Positions 5,346 to 7,345 of a DNA stretch of 7,345 nucleotides are shown here, one piece after another. This stretch comes from Betaproteobacteria bacterium UBA6904 (GTDB lineage Bacteria; Pseudomonadota; Gammaproteobacteria; Burkholderiales; SG8-39), in NCBI GenBank assembly GCA_002451175.1, contig DKBI01000227.1, forward strand, positions 399-7,743. The letters run 5' to 3'. Position numbers and translations under genes: made by a program. Below the pieces are notes generated by a model. That model did no database searches, was not told the DNA's origin, and was given only the letters and a program-made list of their open reading frames with translations. Positions within the stretch are counted from its first letter, which is position 1. Each line of letters opens with the position of its first letter.

Positions 5346-6917
5346 GTGGCTGACGTTTTCGACTACGTCGTCGTCGGCGCCGGCTCGGCGGGCTGCGTGC
5401 TCGCCAACCGGCTGACCGCGGACGGCCGCACCCGCGTTTTGCTGCTCGAGGCCGGGCCGCGGGACACCAATCCCTGGATCCACATTCCGCTCGGCTACGG
5501 CAAGCTGTTCGCTCGCCAGGACGTCAACTGGGCCTACGAGTCCGAGCCCGAGCCGAGCCTCAACGGCCGCCGCATCTTCACGCCGCGCGGCAAGGTGCTC
5601 GGCGGCTCGTCGTCGATCAACGGCTTGGTGTACATCCGCGGCCAGCCGGAGGATTTCGACGGCTGGGGCATCCCGGGCTGGGGATGGGCGGATCTCCTGC
5701 CGTACTTCAAGAAATCGGAAGATCAGAGCCGCGGCGCCGATGCGTGGCACGGCGTCGGCGGGCCGCTCCTCGTCTCGGATCTTCCCGACCGGCACGAACT
5801 GGCGGATGCGTTCGTCGCGTCGGCTGCCTCGCTCGGCGTTCCGCGCAACGACGATTTCAACGGCGCGCGCCAGGAAGGCACGGGGTACTACCAGGCCACC
5901 GCGCGCCATGGCTGGCGCTCGAGCACGGCGACGGGCTATCTGCGGCCTGCCGAGAAGCGCGCCAACCTGCGCGTGGAGACGCGTGCGCTCGCGACCCGCG
6001 TCCTCTTCGACGGCACGCGGGCGGTCGGCGTGGAATACGCGCAGGGCGGCGCCACCCGGGCGGCGAAGGCGAACGAGGTGATTCTCGCCGGCGGGGCGTT
6101 CAACTCGCCGCAGCTGCTGCAGCTCTCCGGCATCGGCCCGGGCGGCCACCTGCAGTCGCTGGGCATTCCCGTGGTGCTCGACGCGCCCGGCGTCGGCGCC
6201 GACCTGCAGGACCACTTCTACGTGCGCACGTTCTGGCGCTGCACCAAGCCGATCACGCTGAACGACGACATGGCCAGCCTGTGGCGCCAGGCGGCGATCG
6301 GCCTGAAATGGCTGCTGCAGCGCCGCGGTCCGCTCACGGTGAGCGCGGGATACGCGGCGGCGTTCATCCGCACGCGGCCGGAACTCCCGCGTCCCGACGC
6401 GCAGATCTACTTCATCAACTTCTCCACTGCCAAGCGCGGCGGCGTGCTGCATCCGTTTTCCGGCTTCACCTGCTCGGTGTCCCAGCTGCAGACCGAATCG
6501 CGCGGCTCCGTGCAGATCCGGTCGGCGGATCCGCACGAGGCGCCCGCCATCCGCTACAACTATCTCGCCACCGAGCGCGACCGGCGCAGCATGGTCGAAG
6601 GGCTCAAGTTCGTGCGCCGGATCGTGAATGCGCCGCCGATGCAGCGCTACGTGCAGGCCGAGGAGCACCCGGGGCCGCGCGTGCAGACCGACGAGGACTG
6701 GCTCGCCTTCTGCCGCGAGGCGGGCGACACCGTGTTCCATCCGACCTCGACCTGCCGGATGGGAGCGGTGGTGGACGAGCGGCTGCGCGTGAAAGGCGTG
6801 GCCGGCCTGCGCGTGGCGGACGCCTCGGTGATGCCCTCGGTGCCCTCGGGCAACATCAACGCCGCGGTGATCGCGGTCGCGGAGAAGGCCGCCGACCTGA
6901 TCGTCGCCGAAGCGTAG
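5346..6917 (+). CDS. GMC-family FAD-dependent oxidoreductase (choline/alcohol dehydrogenase-like)
   Basis: A 523-residue glucose-methanol-choline oxidoreductase, near the usual length of about 530. The FAD-binding motif GAGSAG is at 11-16, with the ribose-binding glutamate E35 in LLLEAG. The GMC signature 1 region runs from about G82 (GKVLGGSSSINGLVYIRG). Signature 2 is GGAFNSPQLLQLSGIG (249-264). The active-site histidine is H465 (FHPTSTCRMG), and the partner is an asparagine in SGNINA (N503/N505, the latter most likely). Family members (BetA, AlkJ) oxidise primary or secondary alcohols to aldehydes or ketones and pass electrons to quinone or oxygen; many such bacterial dehydrogenases associate with the inner membrane, but no membrane helix is obvious here. 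The start is GTG 5346, placed just before the flavin strand as in homologues; its ribosome binding site is weak. It is the last gene of the tight cluster. Its substrate may be an upstream alcohol of the same pathway (inference). Confidence 0.95.
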   Translation: MADVFDYVVVGAGSAGCVLANRLTADGRTRVLLLEAGPRDTNPWIHIPLGYGKLFARQDVNWAYESEPEPSLNGRRIFTPRGKVLGGSSSINGLVYIRGQPEDFDGWGIPGWGWADLLPYFKKSEDQSRGADAWHGVGGPLLVSDLPDRHELADAFVASAASLGVPRNDDFNGARQEGTGYYQATARHGWRSSTATGYLRPAEKRANLRVETRALATRVLFDGTRAVGVEYAQGGATRAAKANEVILAGGAFNSPQLLQLSGIGPGGHLQSLGIPVVLDAPGVGADLQDHFYVRTFWRCTKPITLNDDMASLWRQAAIGLKWLLQRRGPLTVSAGYAAAFIRTRPELPRPDAQIYFINFSTAKRGGVLHPFSGFTCSVSQLQTESRGSVQIRSADPHEAPAIRYNYLATERDRRSMVEGLKFVRRIVNAPPMQRYVQAEEHPGPRVQTDEDWLAFCREAGDTVFHPTSTCRMGAVVDERLRVKGVAGLRVADASVMPSVPSGNINAAVIAVAEKAADLIVAEA

Positions 6918-6930
6918 TCGAGAGACGGCC

Positions 6931-6945
6931 TGGGGTCTGACCCCA
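6931..6945 (+). repeat. Perfect 15-bp palindrome TGGGGTC-T-GACCCCA
   Basis: Perfect inverted repeat, 7-bp arms around one central T, 13 bases after the GMC stop; as RNA it gives a 6-bp stem with a CTG loop. It is followed by AATTCC, not a T-tract, so it would be a weak intrinsic terminator at best. From memory, GGGGTC-N-GACCCC followed by AATT recurs between genes in many proteobacterial genomes and resembles REP-type dispersed elements. Only one copy is in this window, so dispersal cannot be tested here. Confidence 0.6.
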
Positions 6946-6953
6946 ATTCCGGG

Positions 6954-6982
6954 TTGACACCGCGGGTCCGGCTTGAAACACT
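6954..6982 (+). promoter_or_regulatory. Candidate sigma70 promoter for the substrate-binding protein gene
   Basis: A perfect TTGACA -35 hexamer lies at 6954-6959. With a 17-bp spacer the -10 position is AACACT (6977-6982), a poor match to TATAAT (A2, A4 and T6 only). It is the only sizeable intergenic region in the window and sits directly before a strong ribosome binding site, which supports a promoter. The weak -10 suggests that an activator or a different sigma factor is involved. A CTTGA (6972-6976) / TCAAG (6988-6992) inverted repeat overlaps the -10 and could be a regulator half-site pair or chance. Confidence 0.45.
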
Positions 6983-6989
6983 CGCGCTC

Positions 6990-6996
6990 AAGGAGG
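6990..6996 (+). promoter_or_regulatory. Strong ribosome binding site of the substrate-binding protein gene
   Basis: AAGGAGG, full complementarity to the anti-Shine-Dalgarno, with 8 nt before the ATG at 7005. It fixes that start and predicts high expression, in contrast with the weak sites in the upstream operon. High expression is usual for periplasmic binding proteins. Confidence 0.85.
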
Positions 6997-7004
6997 AAGA
7001 CCCC

Positions 7005-7345
7005 ATGACGCAACGCACCGTTCTCGCCGCGGCGGTTCTGGCCGCATTCACCACGTTTGCGCAGGCCCAGCAGAAGGAGATCAAGGTCGGCGTGATCTAC
7101 GACTACACCGGCGCCTTTGCCGCGGGCGGCTCGGAGGCCGCGGCGCTCGGCACCAAGATCGCCATCGACATGCTCAACGAGAAGGGCGGCGTCGAGGGCT
7201 ACAAGATCGTGCCGATCTACGCCGATGCGCAGTCGAAGACCGAGGTGGCGATCAACGAGGCCACGCGGCTGCTCGATCAGGAGAAGGTCAATCTCATCAT
7301 GGGCGTGTTCTCCTCCGCCCATTGCGTGCCGATGGCGCAGAAGGT
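7005..7345 (+). CDS. ABC transporter substrate-binding protein, branched-chain amino acid (LivK) type, 5' end
   Basis: First 113 codons of a periplasmic ligand-binding protein; the frame runs off the window end. The N-terminus is a classic Sec signal peptide: a short basic start (TQR), an alanine/leucine core, and a cleavage site after AQA at residue 21, giving a mature start QQKEIKVG. No lipobox cysteine is seen, so it should be a soluble periplasmic protein. The mature start IKVGVIYDYTGAFA, then AIDMLNEKGGVEGYKI and ADAQSKTEVAINEATRLL, are the opening strands and helices of the Peripla_BP_6 (LivK/AmiC-like) fold. In beta- and alphaproteobacteria, proteins of this family bind amino acids but also aromatic acids and other carboxylates. 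Following a catabolic operon, it may capture that pathway's substrate (inference); LivHMGF-type permease and ATPase genes would be expected downstream. It has its own promoter region and a strong ribosome binding site. Confidence 0.92.
   Translation, partial: MTQRTVLAAAVLAAFTTFAQAQQKEIKVGVIYDYTGAFAAGGSEAAALGTKIAIDMLNEKGGVEGYKIVPIYADAQSKTEVAINEATRLLDQEKVNLIMGVFSSAHCVPMAQK

Noticed and set aside
6931..6950. Intrinsic terminator for the operon at the palindrome.
   Set aside because: The stem is short (6 bp as RNA) and is followed by AATTCC rather than a run of T. Termination there is possible but not supported.
6972..7006. Heat-shock sigma32 promoter (CTTGAAA -35 at 6972 with CCCCAT at 7001).
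   Set aside because: The spacing between the two elements is 22 bp, too long, and CCCCAT overlaps the start codon.
4833..7322. An 829-codon open frame on the minus strand opposite the GMC, ATC-hydrolase-like and transporter genes.
   Set aside because: It is rich in Arg, His, Ala and Gly with no recognisable motif, and lies opposite genes with clear family motifs. Long antisense frames are expected in GC-rich coding DNA.
1..7345. Search for defence, phage, toxin-antitoxin, CRISPR, tRNA or rRNA content.
   Set aside because: Every gene with recognisable motifs is a metabolic, cell-wall or transport family; no array, RNA gene or mobile-element gene was seen.

Overview
This is a GC-rich (roughly 70% by eye) bacterial window with densely packed genes, all on the + strand. 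The gene style (ATGA overlaps, GTG and TTG starts, strong G/C at third codon positions) and the families present suggest a betaproteobacterium, for example Burkholderiales or a related environmental lineage. No rRNA, tRNA, transposase or CRISPR array was seen, so the taxonomic placement is inference.

Layout: positions 1-6917 hold nine genes. In order they are: the 3' end of an AlkK-like acyl-CoA synthetase; a crotonase-fold protein with an isomerase-type active site; a zinc N-acetylmuramoyl-L-alanine amidase (Amidase_3 type); an epoxide-hydrolase-like alpha/beta hydrolase; a MaoC-like (R)-hydratase; a cyclase-family (kynurenine formamidase-like fold) metal-dependent hydrolase; a FabG-like SDR; an L-2-amino-thiazoline-4-carboxylate (ATC) hydrolase-like protein; and a GMC-family FAD oxidoreductase. 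Junctions are 1-13 bp overlaps or gaps of at most 21 bp, so this reads as one operon that began upstream of the window. An 87-bp intergenic region (6918-7004) follows. It holds a perfect 15-bp palindrome, a perfect TTGACA -35 hexamer and a full AAGGAGG ribosome binding site. After it begins a secreted branched-chain-amino-acid-type ABC substrate-binding protein, cut by the window end.

How the genes may work together (inference): ligase, isomerase, MaoC hydratase and SDR would supply CoA activation, double-bond repositioning, hydration and 3-hydroxyacyl oxidation, which are the steps of a beta-oxidation-like route. The GMC oxidoreductase could oxidise an alcohol. The alpha/beta hydrolase, cyclase-family protein and ATC-hydrolase-like protein could open epoxide, lactone, amide or heterocycle bonds. 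The substrate-binding protein may belong to the uptake system. The substrate cannot be read from the sequence. The peptidoglycan-amidase-like gene is the odd member. There is no sign of a defence, phage or mobile system; the most interesting possibility is an uncharacterised catabolic operon for a cyclic, possibly nitrogen-containing, carboxylic acid or its precursor.
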